NCBI GenBank assembly: GCA_947625475.1
Contig: CANQOL010000017.1
Location: forward strand, 1 to 62,167
Direction of reading: 5' to 3'
Source of the DNA: an uncultured Acetatifactor sp.
Lineage (GTDB): Bacteria; Bacillota; Clostridia; Lachnospirales; Lachnospiraceae
Length of the DNA: 62,167 bases
The notes below the pieces were generated by a model, which was given only the letters and a program-made list of their open reading frames with translations, had not been told where the DNA came from and made no database searches. The position numbers were made by a program, and so were the translations under genes. How positions within the stretch are numbered: the stretch's first letter is position 1; every line of letters begins with the position of its first letter. Below, piece after piece: positions 36,688 through 44,738 of the stretch.

Positions 36688-37878
36688 TCACTGAATAACT
36701 ACACGGGTGCCGGCCGTGAGGCCGTCAAAGACCCAATAGTACTCTCCGTTATTGCCGCCGGCGATGAACTGCGTCTTCTCCAGCGTGTTGTCCTCATGCA
36801 GTACCGTCACATAACACTTCTGTTTTTCCACTGTCACAGCCCTGGTGGGCACCAAAAGCACATTCTCCATGGCGGCGGCGTACCCCGACAGATTAAAGGG
36901 GCCGTTTCCCAGGATCTCTTCTGCGGTGTAATCCCCCATCACCTGGAACTTGTGCTTGTTCCAGTCCCCGCTGAGCATCTTGCCGGAGGCGCTGCTGACA
37001 GTGACAGGATACTGCCTGGCCTGGATTCCCGTGCCGGCGGTCAGAGTCATCTCTACCCCGTAGCCGTAGTGGGAGAGCTGGTCCTCCACCTCCAGAGTGA
37101 TCTGATCCGCCGGAGCGATCACAGCCAGGACCTGTCCGTCGGAGAGCACTTCTCCCGCCTGGATGTTCCTCACCTCCAGCACAAAGCCTTCCTCCGGGGC
37201 CAGAATTTCGGTTGTCTGCGCCATCTCCTGCTGCTCCAGGATGGACTTTTCGTACTCCGCGATCTGTTCTTCATATTCCTTCGACTTCCGGAAGAAATCT
37301 GCCTCCGTCTGCTCTATGTTGAGGCGGTCGATCTTCCCCTGATTGGGCCAGTCGCTGATATTTTCCACCGCCTCTTCATGGGACTGGGCGTACTCCTGCG
37401 CCTCCTTGGTATAGCGCTTCTTCAGCCGGTCCAGGCGAAGCTCCAGTTCCTCCAGCACCAGCTCGTCCGTCTCCATGGACACCCGGGCAATCACATCCCC
37501 CTCATGTACATAGGCATTCCGCTCCACCACCATTTCCCGCAGCTTCATGGTGCCCTCCTGGACCTGGGCCTTCACCGTGCTGATCTGGGAAAGGCTCACT
37601 CCCGCCCGCAGCACAGGCGTGGCCGTGGTAAAATTGCCGCAGCTTAGGGTGTAAACCTGATAGCCGTTCCAGGTATCCTCCGACTGCTGGGGCTTTTCCT
37701 CCAGAGCCTTCAGATCCAGATACTGGGAGGCGTCCGGCACAAGCACCACATCCGCCCCGGAGTCCGAAAACAGTCCCTTTCCGAAGGCGCAGCCGGTGAG
37801 CGTCAGGCTCCCCAGCAGAAGACACAGGACAGTCCGCCCTTTTCCTCTTCCTCTCCGCTTACTCAATGTAGACCACAT
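36688..37878 (-). CDS. Membrane-fusion-protein-like lipoprotein 3
   Basis: 396 residues from the ATG at 37878, which has GGAGGAAGGGG directly upstream. A longer in-frame stretch to 38184 overlaps the preceding gene and is not protein-like. The signal ends in LTLTGC, a good lipobox. Then a coiled-coil hairpin (about residues 120-210) flanked by lipoyl-like half-motifs (EGFVLEVRNIQAGEVLSDGQVL) and a beta-barrel region, as in HlyD/MacA adaptors. It overlaps the previous adaptor gene by 20 nt. Probably anchored outside the membrane and linked to the FtsX permease 22 nt downstream. Confidence 0.82.
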   Translation of the reverse strand: MWSTLSKRRGRGKGRTVLCLLLGSLTLTGCAFGKGLFSDSGADVVLVPDASQYLDLKALEEKPQQSEDTWNGYQVYTLSCGNFTTATPVLRAGVSLSQISTVKAQVQEGTMKLREMVVERNAYVHEGDVIARVSMETDELVLEELELRLDRLKKRYTKEAQEYAQSHEEAVENISDWPNQGKIDRLNIEQTEADFFRKSKEYEEQIAEYEKSILEQQEMAQTTEILAPEEGFVLEVRNIQAGEVLSDGQVLAVIAPADQITLEVEDQLSHYGYGVEMTLTAGTGIQARQYPVTVSSASGKMLSGDWNKHKFQVMGDYTAEEILGNGPFNLSGYAAAMENVLLVPTRAVTVEKQKCYVTVLHEDNTLEKTQFIAGGNNGEYYWVFDGLTAGTRVVIQ

Positions 37879-39085
37879 CCCCTTCCTCCAGACCTCCCAG
37901 GACCTCGTAGTAAATCCCGTCGTAGAGCCCGGTCTCAATATAAACCTTTTCCTTCTGATCTCCCTTTTGGCGGTAGCAATAGTACCGGGAACCGTCCTTT
38001 CGCACCGCCGTCTCCGGCACTGCCAGCACATTCTCACGGGACTCATACTGCACCACCACCAAAGCCGTGTGTCCAAAGGGGAGCTCCTCCTCCGTATCGA
38101 TCCGATATGCGGAATACAGGGTTTCTCCCATCTGGGCCAGCTTGGAGTACACGTCGTCGTCCAAAGGGATATACTGGGCGTCATACTCCCTGCCGTTCAT
38201 AAACACATAGATCCGCTCGGCCTTTTTTACATTGTAATCCCGCATATAATCCCCTACCGCGTAGTACCGGGAGGTATCCCCGATCACAATGTAGGGGGAG
38301 CTTTCATTGATTCTCGCTCCGTTCTCCACGCTCCGCAGCTCTAAAATCACGCCTGCAAAGGGCGCCACAATCACATTCTGCCCAATCTTGCTCCGGCACC
38401 GCGCCAGATTGGCCTCCAGATAGGGCAGCTCCTTCTCGTAGGTCTCGGTGAGCTGCCTGATCTCCAGCTCCTTACGCTTGATTTCCCCGTCCGTATTGCC
38501 CGCCTGGACACACAGATCCGTGTACTCCCAGGTCCCGTAGACGGCGTCCTCCAAAAGGCCGTAAAGATGCTCCAGCCATACCTCCTGCTTCTCCAGCTCA
38601 TTCTTCAGGCTTTTCAGCTGATAGTTGTAGTTTTCCTCCAGCTCTCCGATCTGCTCCTGAAGCTCCTTTGCCTGGTCTTCATATGCCTCCGTATCCGTGA
38701 GGGCCAGGACCTGCCCCGCTCTCACCTTATCTCCCACCGAGACCCGGTACTCCAGAAAGATCCCGCTGTCCTGAAAGCTCAGTTCCTCTATGTAGGGGGT
38801 AATGCTGCCGCTGGAAATCTCTCTTCTTTTGATATCCTTCCTTCCCAGCGCCACGGTCTGCTCCACCGTAAAGGGATTGCCTCCCACCTCCAGCTCCCGG
38901 ACCTGGCCGGCCGGCTGCTCCTGCTGCTCACCGCTTTCGCCCAGGCCGCTCAGCCTCTCCCCGATCTGCTGCCACGACAGCTGACAGCCTGTCAGGCAAA
39001 CGGCCAGGCATCCTGTCATCAGCGCCAGAGAAAGCCTCTTTCGCACTGGTCTTCCTTTTTCCCCCGGTCTTCTCATCGCTCTCAT
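37859..39085 (-). CDS. Membrane-fusion-protein-like lipoprotein 2
   Basis: 408 residues. Signal ending in VCLTGC, then DSGIFLEYRVSVGDKVRAGQVLA (first lipoyl half). A long coiled-coil hairpin of about 110 residues (YEDQAKELQEQIGELEENYNY onward) and the second half VIVAPFAGVILELRSVENGARI follow, then a beta-barrel and the ENVLAVPETAV segment typical of RND/MacA-type adaptors. Distant from its two neighbours in sequence but with the same layout. The start may be M1 or M4; both lie ahead of the signal. Confidence 0.84.
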   Translation of the reverse strand: MRAMRRPGEKGRPVRKRLSLALMTGCLAVCLTGCQLSWQQIGERLSGLGESGEQQEQPAGQVRELEVGGNPFTVEQTVALGRKDIKRREISSGSITPYIEELSFQDSGIFLEYRVSVGDKVRAGQVLALTDTEAYEDQAKELQEQIGELEENYNYQLKSLKNELEKQEVWLEHLYGLLEDAVYGTWEYTDLCVQAGNTDGEIKRKELEIRQLTETYEKELPYLEANLARCRSKIGQNVIVAPFAGVILELRSVENGARINESSPYIVIGDTSRYYAVGDYMRDYNVKKAERIYVFMNGREYDAQYIPLDDDVYSKLAQMGETLYSAYRIDTEEELPFGHTALVVVQYESRENVLAVPETAVRKDGSRYYCYRQKGDQKEKVYIETGLYDGIYYEVLGGLEEGDVVYIE

Positions 39086-39159
39086 TCTTCCCTAAAACCC
39101 CTGTCTGTCAACAATAGAAAATGTCCGCTTCCCATCCGGCCCCTTCCGGGCCGGAAGCC

Positions 39160-40248
39160 CTACCGCAGGATCACATAATCTCCCTCGGAGAGGCCGGAGA
39201 CTACCTCCACCAGATCCTCCCCCCAAAGCCCCAGCTCCACAAACTGCATGTAACGCACCTGATTTTCATCCAGCCGGTACACATAATACTGTTCACCCGA
39301 GGTGTGCACTGCGTCCGCGTCCACGCAGAGCACATTCTCCTTCTCCTGCACGTACAGGGTGACCGTCCCTGTGGTGATATTGGGGAACTCCAGCTGGGCG
39401 TCCACCAGCTCAAAGTAGATATGCTCCCTCCAGCCGTCCTTCATCACCGGGCGGACCGGATATTCCCGCATCATATTGCCCAGGCCGCACACAATGGTGT
39501 ACACCTGGTTCGTATCCAGATAGGGCGCCGCCTCCAGATTCTCAGAGTGAAACAGGAAGGTGGAATCGTCGTAGATGCTGCAGACCCGCACCTCCCGGTC
39601 CGTGTAGGTGTTTACCAGATCGGACTTTACAAAGCTGAGCACCCCGCTCATAGGCGCGTAGAGCCTTCCCTTGTCGATCCGTTCCTGATACCAGATCGTC
39701 CTGGCCCCCTCCAGGTACAGCTCGTCCTGCAGATCCGAGATCTGCTCCCCGTAGGTTTCCTCTATGGAATCCTTCTGCTCCTTCAGGGCCTTCTCGTCGG
39801 CCTCCTCCATTCTGGTATAGGTGTAAAGGATGTCCGCCTGCTCCAGCTCAAAGTTCCTGCGTTCCTCCAGCTGGGATACCTTCAGCTGATTCATCTCAAT
39901 CTGGTGGGTCAGCTCTCTGACCCGCGCCTCCATCTCTTCCACATCCACCTCTGCCAGCAGATCCCCGGCCCTCACCGTGTCCCCGGGCTCCACATATACC
40001 TCCGTGATCAGCTCCTTGTCGATGTCAAAATACACATCTACCTGCTGTGTCTGGGAATACTCGCACTTGAGCGTCAGGGGCTGCGCCACCGTCCCCCGGG
40101 TGACGGGAGTCATCTCGTAGGACACCGCCTCCGTCTTCTCCGCCTGAGTCTCCACCTCTTTTCTCTCCTCCTCCTGAGGGGCGCACCCCGTCAGCAGCAG
40201 AAGCGCCAGGGAAATGCCCATTCCCCGCATCCATACTCCCTTTTTCAT
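39160..40248 (-). CDS. Membrane-fusion-protein-like lipoprotein 1
   Basis: 362 residues from the ATG at 40248 (GGAGAAAGCAGG before it); an open extension to 40380 runs through the terminator hairpin of the previous gene and is not coding. Signal ends in LLLLTGC. Domains: YVEPGDTVRAGDLLAEVD lipoyl half, coiled-coil from about residue 100 to 185, APMSGVLSFVKSDLVNTYTDR second half, barrel, ENVLCVDADAV. First gene of the transporter operon. No convincing promoter is visible in the ~65 nt between the terminator and the ATG. Confidence 0.84.
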   Translation of the reverse strand: MKKGVWMRGMGISLALLLLTGCAPQEEERKEVETQAEKTEAVSYEMTPVTRGTVAQPLTLKCEYSQTQQVDVYFDIDKELITEVYVEPGDTVRAGDLLAEVDVEEMEARVRELTHQIEMNQLKVSQLEERRNFELEQADILYTYTRMEEADEKALKEQKDSIEETYGEQISDLQDELYLEGARTIWYQERIDKGRLYAPMSGVLSFVKSDLVNTYTDREVRVCSIYDDSTFLFHSENLEAAPYLDTNQVYTIVCGLGNMMREYPVRPVMKDGWREHIYFELVDAQLEFPNITTGTVTLYVQEKENVLCVDADAVHTSGEQYYVYRLDENQVRYMQFVELGLWGEDLVEVVSGLSEGDYVILR

Positions 40249-40313
40249 CCTGCTTTCTCCATCCTGCCCCGCGCCGTGCCAGACACCGCGCGGCTTCTTC
40301 GTCTCAAACAGCG

Positions 40314-40345
40314 CAAAAGAACCCTGCATCGCAGGGTCCTCTTTT
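40314..40345 (-). terminator. Terminator after the GGDEF/EAL gene
   Basis: Hairpin with about 10-bp arms around a 3-nt loop (40319-40342), flanked by TTTT on the minus-strand exit side, 43 nt past the stop of the GGDEF/EAL gene. Confidence 0.75.
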
Positions 40346-40387
40346 CGCGGCAGACCGCCCCGACGACGTTCCGCCGCCAAACTTCCT

Positions 40388-42523
40388 CTATTTCTTTTCG
40401 GTGCGCTTGATACAGACCAGATACTCCTCCCGGCCGCTCTCCAGCTCCACCTTCAAAAACAAAGCCTCCACGTGACTGACTCCCAGATCGGCCCGGTTCA
40501 CATCGTAGCTCACATGGAAGGTGCCGTTCCGGCTGGCCTGCAGAGCCGCATCCAGCTTATCCTTGTTCCGGACCAGATCGGCCGCCTCCGACCCCTCCAG
40601 GAAGGTAATGTCCGCCCTGTGACGGCTGAAGAAGTCCGGGAAATAATAACTGTCCCCCACCTCCATATCGTCGCCGCCGTCCGTATGTATCACATGAGCC
40701 ATCCCGGTCGAGTAATCCATCCGGTACACCTTGTCGAAGACCTTCATCATCGCTCTGCTGTAGCTGATCAGATACTTTTCCTGCTCCTCCTGTTTTTTCT
40801 CCTGGATATTTTCCACCGTGAAGTAAAACAGGGCTCTGCTGCCTCTCCTTCCCATATACCGGAGCTTCACATTCAGCCATACATAGCTGCCGTCCAGACG
40901 CTGGTGGTTCACCTGAATCTGCTGTACGCAGCCCTTCTCCCGGGAAATCCTGCAGTTCTCCAGCCAAAGAGCCTTCTCCTGGGGGTCCGCAATCTGGAGA
41001 TTCATGGACCTCAGCCCTTCCTCCTGAGAGGAGGCCTCTCTCCCCAGCACCTCATAGAAGCCCTTGTTCACCCGGATGATCTCCAGCTGGTCTCCCGCCA
41101 TCTCCAGAATCCCCATGCCTCCCAGCATATTGTAGAACATATCGCTGACCTGGGAATTGCTCTGGAAGAACACATCCAGCATCTCCTCGTCCACCTCGGG
41201 AGAGACCTCCCTTTCAGCGGGGGCCTCCTCTATCTTGTCCAGCAGGGTCTCAAACTCCTTCTCCGGCATGGGCTTGTGGAAAAAGAAGCCCTGCACCTGA
41301 TCGCAGTTGACGCTCTTTAGGTAGTCCCACTCCGTCCGGGTCTCCACGCCCTCCGCCACCACACTGAGCTTCATCCACTTGGCCATGCGGATCACCGCCT
41401 CCAGAATGATGGTGGCCTTCTGGTTGTTCTCAAAATCCTCCATAAACTTCATGTCGATCTTGAGCACGTCCATGGGCAGATCCTTCAGCGTATTCAGGGA
41501 AGAATACCCGCTTCCGAAATCATCCATCAGCACCACGAAGCCATACTCCTGGAGCTTGAGGGCCGCCTCCATGACCTGTTTGGGGTCGTCAGAGTAGGCC
41601 GTCTCCGTGATCTCTATTTTAATCATGTTGGTCGGGATACCGTGCTTTTTGACAACCTCGTAAATGTCCTCGCTCAGGTGTCCGCTGCGGAACTCCACCC
41701 GGGATACATTGATGGACACCGGCACCGTCCTCTGGCCCTTGTCCATCCTCTCCCGGAGCATGCGGCACACCTCGTTCCACACGTACCGGTCCAGCACACT
41801 GATAAAGCCGTTTCTCTCAAAGAGCGGGATAAAGCTGCCAGGCGAGACCAGTCCCTTCCCCGGCTGCTCCCAGCGCACCAGCGCCTCCGCGCTGATCACC
41901 CTGCCGTCCTCCGCTCTGCAGATCGGCTGATAAAACACTTTGAACTGATTCTTCTCTATGGCAGACTGAAATTCGCTGTTGGTCTTCTGCTCCTGGAAGA
42001 GGGAATCCCACATGCTCTCGTCATACCAGGCGCAGGGCTCCACATAATCATCCCGCACGCTCTCCATGGCAAGCCGGGCCCTGTCCACCATGTTCTCGAT
42101 CCCCATGGAGCGGTCCTCCACCCGGTAAAGCCCATAGCAGGAGAAGAAACGGTACTCCGTATTGTCTCGGAAATAAAAGATATCCCCCAGCTTCATCCAC
42201 TGCCTGGCCTCTACCACGCTCTTCGGGACGCAGCAGATAAAATTGTCCCGCTCCAGGCGGCCGTAGGTTCCCAGGCCGCCGCCGAACTCCTTTTTGATGG
42301 ACTCCGCCAGGCGCACCAGGATCTTGTCCCCGGCCTCCCTGCCAAACAGCTCATTGATGACCTTGAATTTTCGGATATTCCAGTAGATCAGGCAGAACTT
42401 CTCCCCGGGATACTCCCGCAGGAGCTTCTCCGTAAAACGGTAAAAGCCGCGCCGGTTGTAGATCCCCGTAAGCTCGTCCAGCATTCCGCCCAGCTCTGAT
42501 CTGTCTTTTTTGATATACTCCAT
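40388..42523 (-). CDS. GGDEF/EAL/PAS signalling protein
   Basis: 711 residues, cyclic-di-GMP-type architecture. GGDEF-like domain (about 15-145): DELTGIYNRRGF is intact, but the active-site loop reads GRLERDNF instead of GGDEF, so it is probably not a cyclase. EAL domain (about 165-415): EALVRWEQP, the MDDFGSGYSSL loop, DVLKIDMKF and the late ETRTEWDYL are preserved, so phosphodiesterase activity is plausible. A PAS-like domain follows (about 465-580), then an unassigned C-terminal sensor-like part of about 120 residues. No membrane segment. It has its own promoter and is followed by the transporter operon. Likely role: lowering c-di-GMP in response to a PAS-sensed signal (inference). Confidence 0.88.
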   Translation of the reverse strand: MEYIKKDRSELGGMLDELTGIYNRRGFYRFTEKLLREYPGEKFCLIYWNIRKFKVINELFGREAGDKILVRLAESIKKEFGGGLGTYGRLERDNFICCVPKSVVEARQWMKLGDIFYFRDNTEYRFFSCYGLYRVEDRSMGIENMVDRARLAMESVRDDYVEPCAWYDESMWDSLFQEQKTNSEFQSAIEKNQFKVFYQPICRAEDGRVISAEALVRWEQPGKGLVSPGSFIPLFERNGFISVLDRYVWNEVCRMLRERMDKGQRTVPVSINVSRVEFRSGHLSEDIYEVVKKHGIPTNMIKIEITETAYSDDPKQVMEAALKLQEYGFVVLMDDFGSGYSSLNTLKDLPMDVLKIDMKFMEDFENNQKATIILEAVIRMAKWMKLSVVAEGVETRTEWDYLKSVNCDQVQGFFFHKPMPEKEFETLLDKIEEAPAEREVSPEVDEEMLDVFFQSNSQVSDMFYNMLGGMGILEMAGDQLEIIRVNKGFYEVLGREASSQEEGLRSMNLQIADPQEKALWLENCRISREKGCVQQIQVNHQRLDGSYVWLNVKLRYMGRRGSRALFYFTVENIQEKKQEEQEKYLISYSRAMMKVFDKVYRMDYSTGMAHVIHTDGGDDMEVGDSYYFPDFFSRHRADITFLEGSEAADLVRNKDKLDAALQASRNGTFHVSYDVNRADLGVSHVEALFLKVELESGREEYLVCIKRTEKK

Positions 42524-42558
42524 AACCGCACCCCATGAGCCAAAAATCGCTCACCTTT

Positions 42559-42587
42559 ACTATACTCCATAAAACGGTTTTCGTCAA
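42559..42587 (-). promoter_or_regulatory. Promoter of the GGDEF/EAL gene
   Basis: -35 TTGACG (42582-42587), 17-nt spacer, -10 TATAGT (42559-42564), about 35 nt before the ATG. Confidence 0.75.
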
Positions 42588-42660
42588 TTCTTCCGTTAAA
42601 AAATTAACTTTTTCTTCCGTCCGTGGGGCCCTGGAGGGCGCGTCAAATTTTTCCATTGGA

Positions 42661-42712
42661 AAGGGAGCCCTCTCTCCGCCCTACGCAGGCAGAAGAAAGC
42701 GCTCCCTCTGTT
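42661..42712 (-). terminator. Probable terminator after the CAP-domain gene
   Basis: GGGAGC / GCTCCC arms around 42662-42668 and 42699-42706 form a long hairpin between the CAP gene and the GGDEF/EAL promoter. A T-rich stretch lies on either side; strength uncertain. Confidence 0.4.
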
Positions 42713-42752
42713 ATGCTTTTATATGTGCTTCACACCTGAAGCCCTTTTGGGA

Positions 42753-43325
42753 TCAATAGCCGAACTCCTGTGCAAAGTACAGAGAACCGCCCGCCTCATA
42801 GATCGCGATGCTGCAGGTCACAAAATTCTCGTCAAAAATGTTGGCCGCATGTCCCGGGGAGTTCAGCCACCCCTCCACCACGCCGCTGGCGTCCTTGAAG
42901 TTTTTGGCGATGTTCTCACCGTACATCAGCTCACTGTTCACGGTCCACCAGTCGGATCCGTCGGGCCTGGTGTGAGACCAGGTGCTCACAATCTCGGAAG
43001 CGCGGATCAGCGCGCAGCGCTCCAGGTCCTCACTCCACGCCAGGGCGGGCAGACCTCTTTCCGCTCTCCTGGTGTTCACAATTCCCATAGCCTCCACGGC
43101 CATGGCGCGAAGCTCGTCGGCTCTCGCCTCTTCCTCCGGAGTCATTCCCTCCGTCTTCAGGGAACCAGCCAAAGGCAGCTCCACATCCGCAATGTGAACC
43201 TGGCCGTCTCCGCTCCCAAGCTCACGGGAGATCGCACTCATATTATCTTCCGCTTTTCCTCCGCAGGCCGCCAGGGTCAGCCCCATAACCGCCGTCAATA
43301 AAAGTGCTGTCAGTCTCCTTTTCAT
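42753..43325 (-). CDS. CAP-domain (SCP/PR1) lipoprotein
   Basis: 190 residues. Signal peptide with a lipobox, GLTLAACGG, so probably a surface lipoprotein. After a linker of ~45 residues comes the CAP/SCP domain (about 70-188) with VNTRRAERGLPALAWSEDL, the SHTRPDG histidine motif, YGENIAKNF and a second histidine in SPGHAANIFD. Bacterial members of this family (YkwD type) are exported proteins of uncertain activity. Lone gene between the Ddl-MurF pair and the GGDEF/EAL gene. Confidence 0.87.
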   Translation of the reverse strand: MKRRLTALLLTAVMGLTLAACGGKAEDNMSAISRELGSGDGQVHIADVELPLAGSLKTEGMTPEEEARADELRAMAVEAMGIVNTRRAERGLPALAWSEDLERCALIRASEIVSTWSHTRPDGSDWWTVNSELMYGENIAKNFKDASGVVEGWLNSPGHAANIFDENFVTCSIAIYEAGGSLYFAQEFGY

Positions 43326-43482
43326 CTCATTACTCCTCCCTTTCGGTTTTCTTTGACATTCTTTTCTTCTTGTTTCTACATATAAAGACTGTGGTTTCCG
43401 GGAAACGGTCCATCGATTCTCACAAAATATTTTTGAAAATCAGCTTTTCGCCGTTTCTGTCAGGTATCCGCCGGCAGAGGGC

Positions 43483-44676
43483 TCACCTCTTGGAGCCCTT
43501 CGCCCCCTTAGCCCCGCCAAGGCTCACCCCCGCCAGCACGTTGGTCTCAAAGGAGAACATCAGCTTTTCGTTCTCCCGGCTGCGCTTCAGGGCCAGAGAG
43601 ATCAGGCGGTCCAGCAGCTCCCTGTAGGGCACTCCCACAGGCTCCCACAGATAAAAGGCCAGGGAGCCGGGGATGGTATTGATCTCATTTAAATAAATCC
43701 GGCCGGTTTTCTGGTCGATCATAAAATCAATTCTGGCCACTCCGCTGCAGCCAAGGCTCAGGAATGCCTTCACAGCCATCTGCCGGATCGTCTCCCGGGT
43801 TTCCCGGCTGATGCGGGCCGGGATTGCACGGCTGGCTCCCGCCATCCCCTTGGAGCCCCCATCCTTGCTCCCCCCTCCGATGTATTTGTCCTCATAGCTC
43901 AGGATCTCGTCCGCGTTCAAGGGTTCCTCGCACTCGGATGCCTGGGCCTCCAGCTCATCTCCCAGGACCGCGCAGTTGATTTCCTTCAGTTCCTCAATGG
44001 CCGGCTCCACCAGCACCTTCTGGGAAAAGGTGAAGGCCAGGTTCAGGGCATCCTCCAGCTTCTCCCGGCTGCCCGCCTTGCTGATCCCCACGCTGGAGCC
44101 CAGGTTGATGGGCTTTACGATCACCGGGTAGGCAAAGCTCTCTTCCACGCGGTCCATCAGCTCCTGGGGGTCCTCAAAGTCCACCAGGTTATAAACCCTG
44201 CAGTCCAGCACCGGAATCCCGTTGTCCTTAAACACCGTTTTCATCACATACTTGTTCATGCCCACGGCGGAGGAAAGCACGTCGCAGCCCACATAGGGCA
44301 GCCCCAGGGTCTGGAGATAGCCCTGCAGGGCCCCGTCCTCCACATTGGTGCCGTGTACGATGGGAAAGGCCACATCAATCTCAGAGATCAGACTGCTTCC
44401 GAATTTTTTCATCGGATATCTCACCAGGCTGACCCTTCCCTGATCCCGCAGGAGAATGGCCCGGGTGCTGTTCTTCAAAAGGCCCGGGATATCCCGGTAT
44501 GCCTCGATTTTCCCGATCTCCTCCCCTGTGTAAAACTCATTGTCCTTGGTCAGATACAGGGGAATGATCTCATATTTCTCCCGGTCCATGTACTCGCATG
44601 CCTGCAGGGCAGAGATAACGGATATCTCATGCTCCACGCTCTTTCCTCCAAAAATGACGGCTACCTTGATCTTCAT
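43483..44676 (-). CDS. ddl: D-alanine--D-alanine ligase
   Basis: Makes the D-Ala-D-Ala dipeptide for the peptidoglycan stem. ATG at 44676, with AAGGAGGGG upstream; the longer frame to 44742 overlaps murF. 397 residues, about 40 more than usual. KVAVIFGGKSVEHEISVISA start, ATP-grasp core with VIVKPINLGSSVGISK and the LSYEDKYIGGG loop, which has the Tyr of D-Ala-D-Ala enzymes and not the change seen in VanA-type ligases. RIDFMIDQKTGRIYLNEINTIPGSL carries the magnesium ligands. The extra length is a Gly/Ser/Lys-rich insert after that loop and a C-terminal tail. Downstream of murF. Confidence 0.93.
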   Translation of the reverse strand: MKIKVAVIFGGKSVEHEISVISALQACEYMDREKYEIIPLYLTKDNEFYTGEEIGKIEAYRDIPGLLKNSTRAILLRDQGRVSLVRYPMKKFGSSLISEIDVAFPIVHGTNVEDGALQGYLQTLGLPYVGCDVLSSAVGMNKYVMKTVFKDNGIPVLDCRVYNLVDFEDPQELMDRVEESFAYPVIVKPINLGSSVGISKAGSREKLEDALNLAFTFSQKVLVEPAIEELKEINCAVLGDELEAQASECEEPLNADEILSYEDKYIGGGSKDGGSKGMAGASRAIPARISRETRETIRQMAVKAFLSLGCSGVARIDFMIDQKTGRIYLNEINTIPGSLAFYLWEPVGVPYRELLDRLISLALKRSRENEKLMFSFETNVLAGVSLGGAKGAKGSKR

Positions 44677-44738
44677 AGGCCCCTCCTTGCTCCGCTTTCT
44701 TTTTCGATTCTTTACGCCGCATCCTAAAAAAAATCCGG

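Noticed and set aside
37879..38184. N-terminal extension of the third adaptor lipoprotein
   Set aside because: Reads an alternative frame of the preceding adaptor gene, Trp/Arg/Cys-rich; the signal peptide and ribosome binding site support 37878.
42524..42560. c-di-GMP riboswitch upstream of the GGDEF/EAL gene
   Set aside because: Only about 30 nt between promoter and start; too short for either known class.
42723..43301. 192-codon plus-strand frame opposite the CAP-domain gene
   Set aside because: The minus strand encodes a clear lipoprotein with CAP motifs; the plus frame is a shadow.
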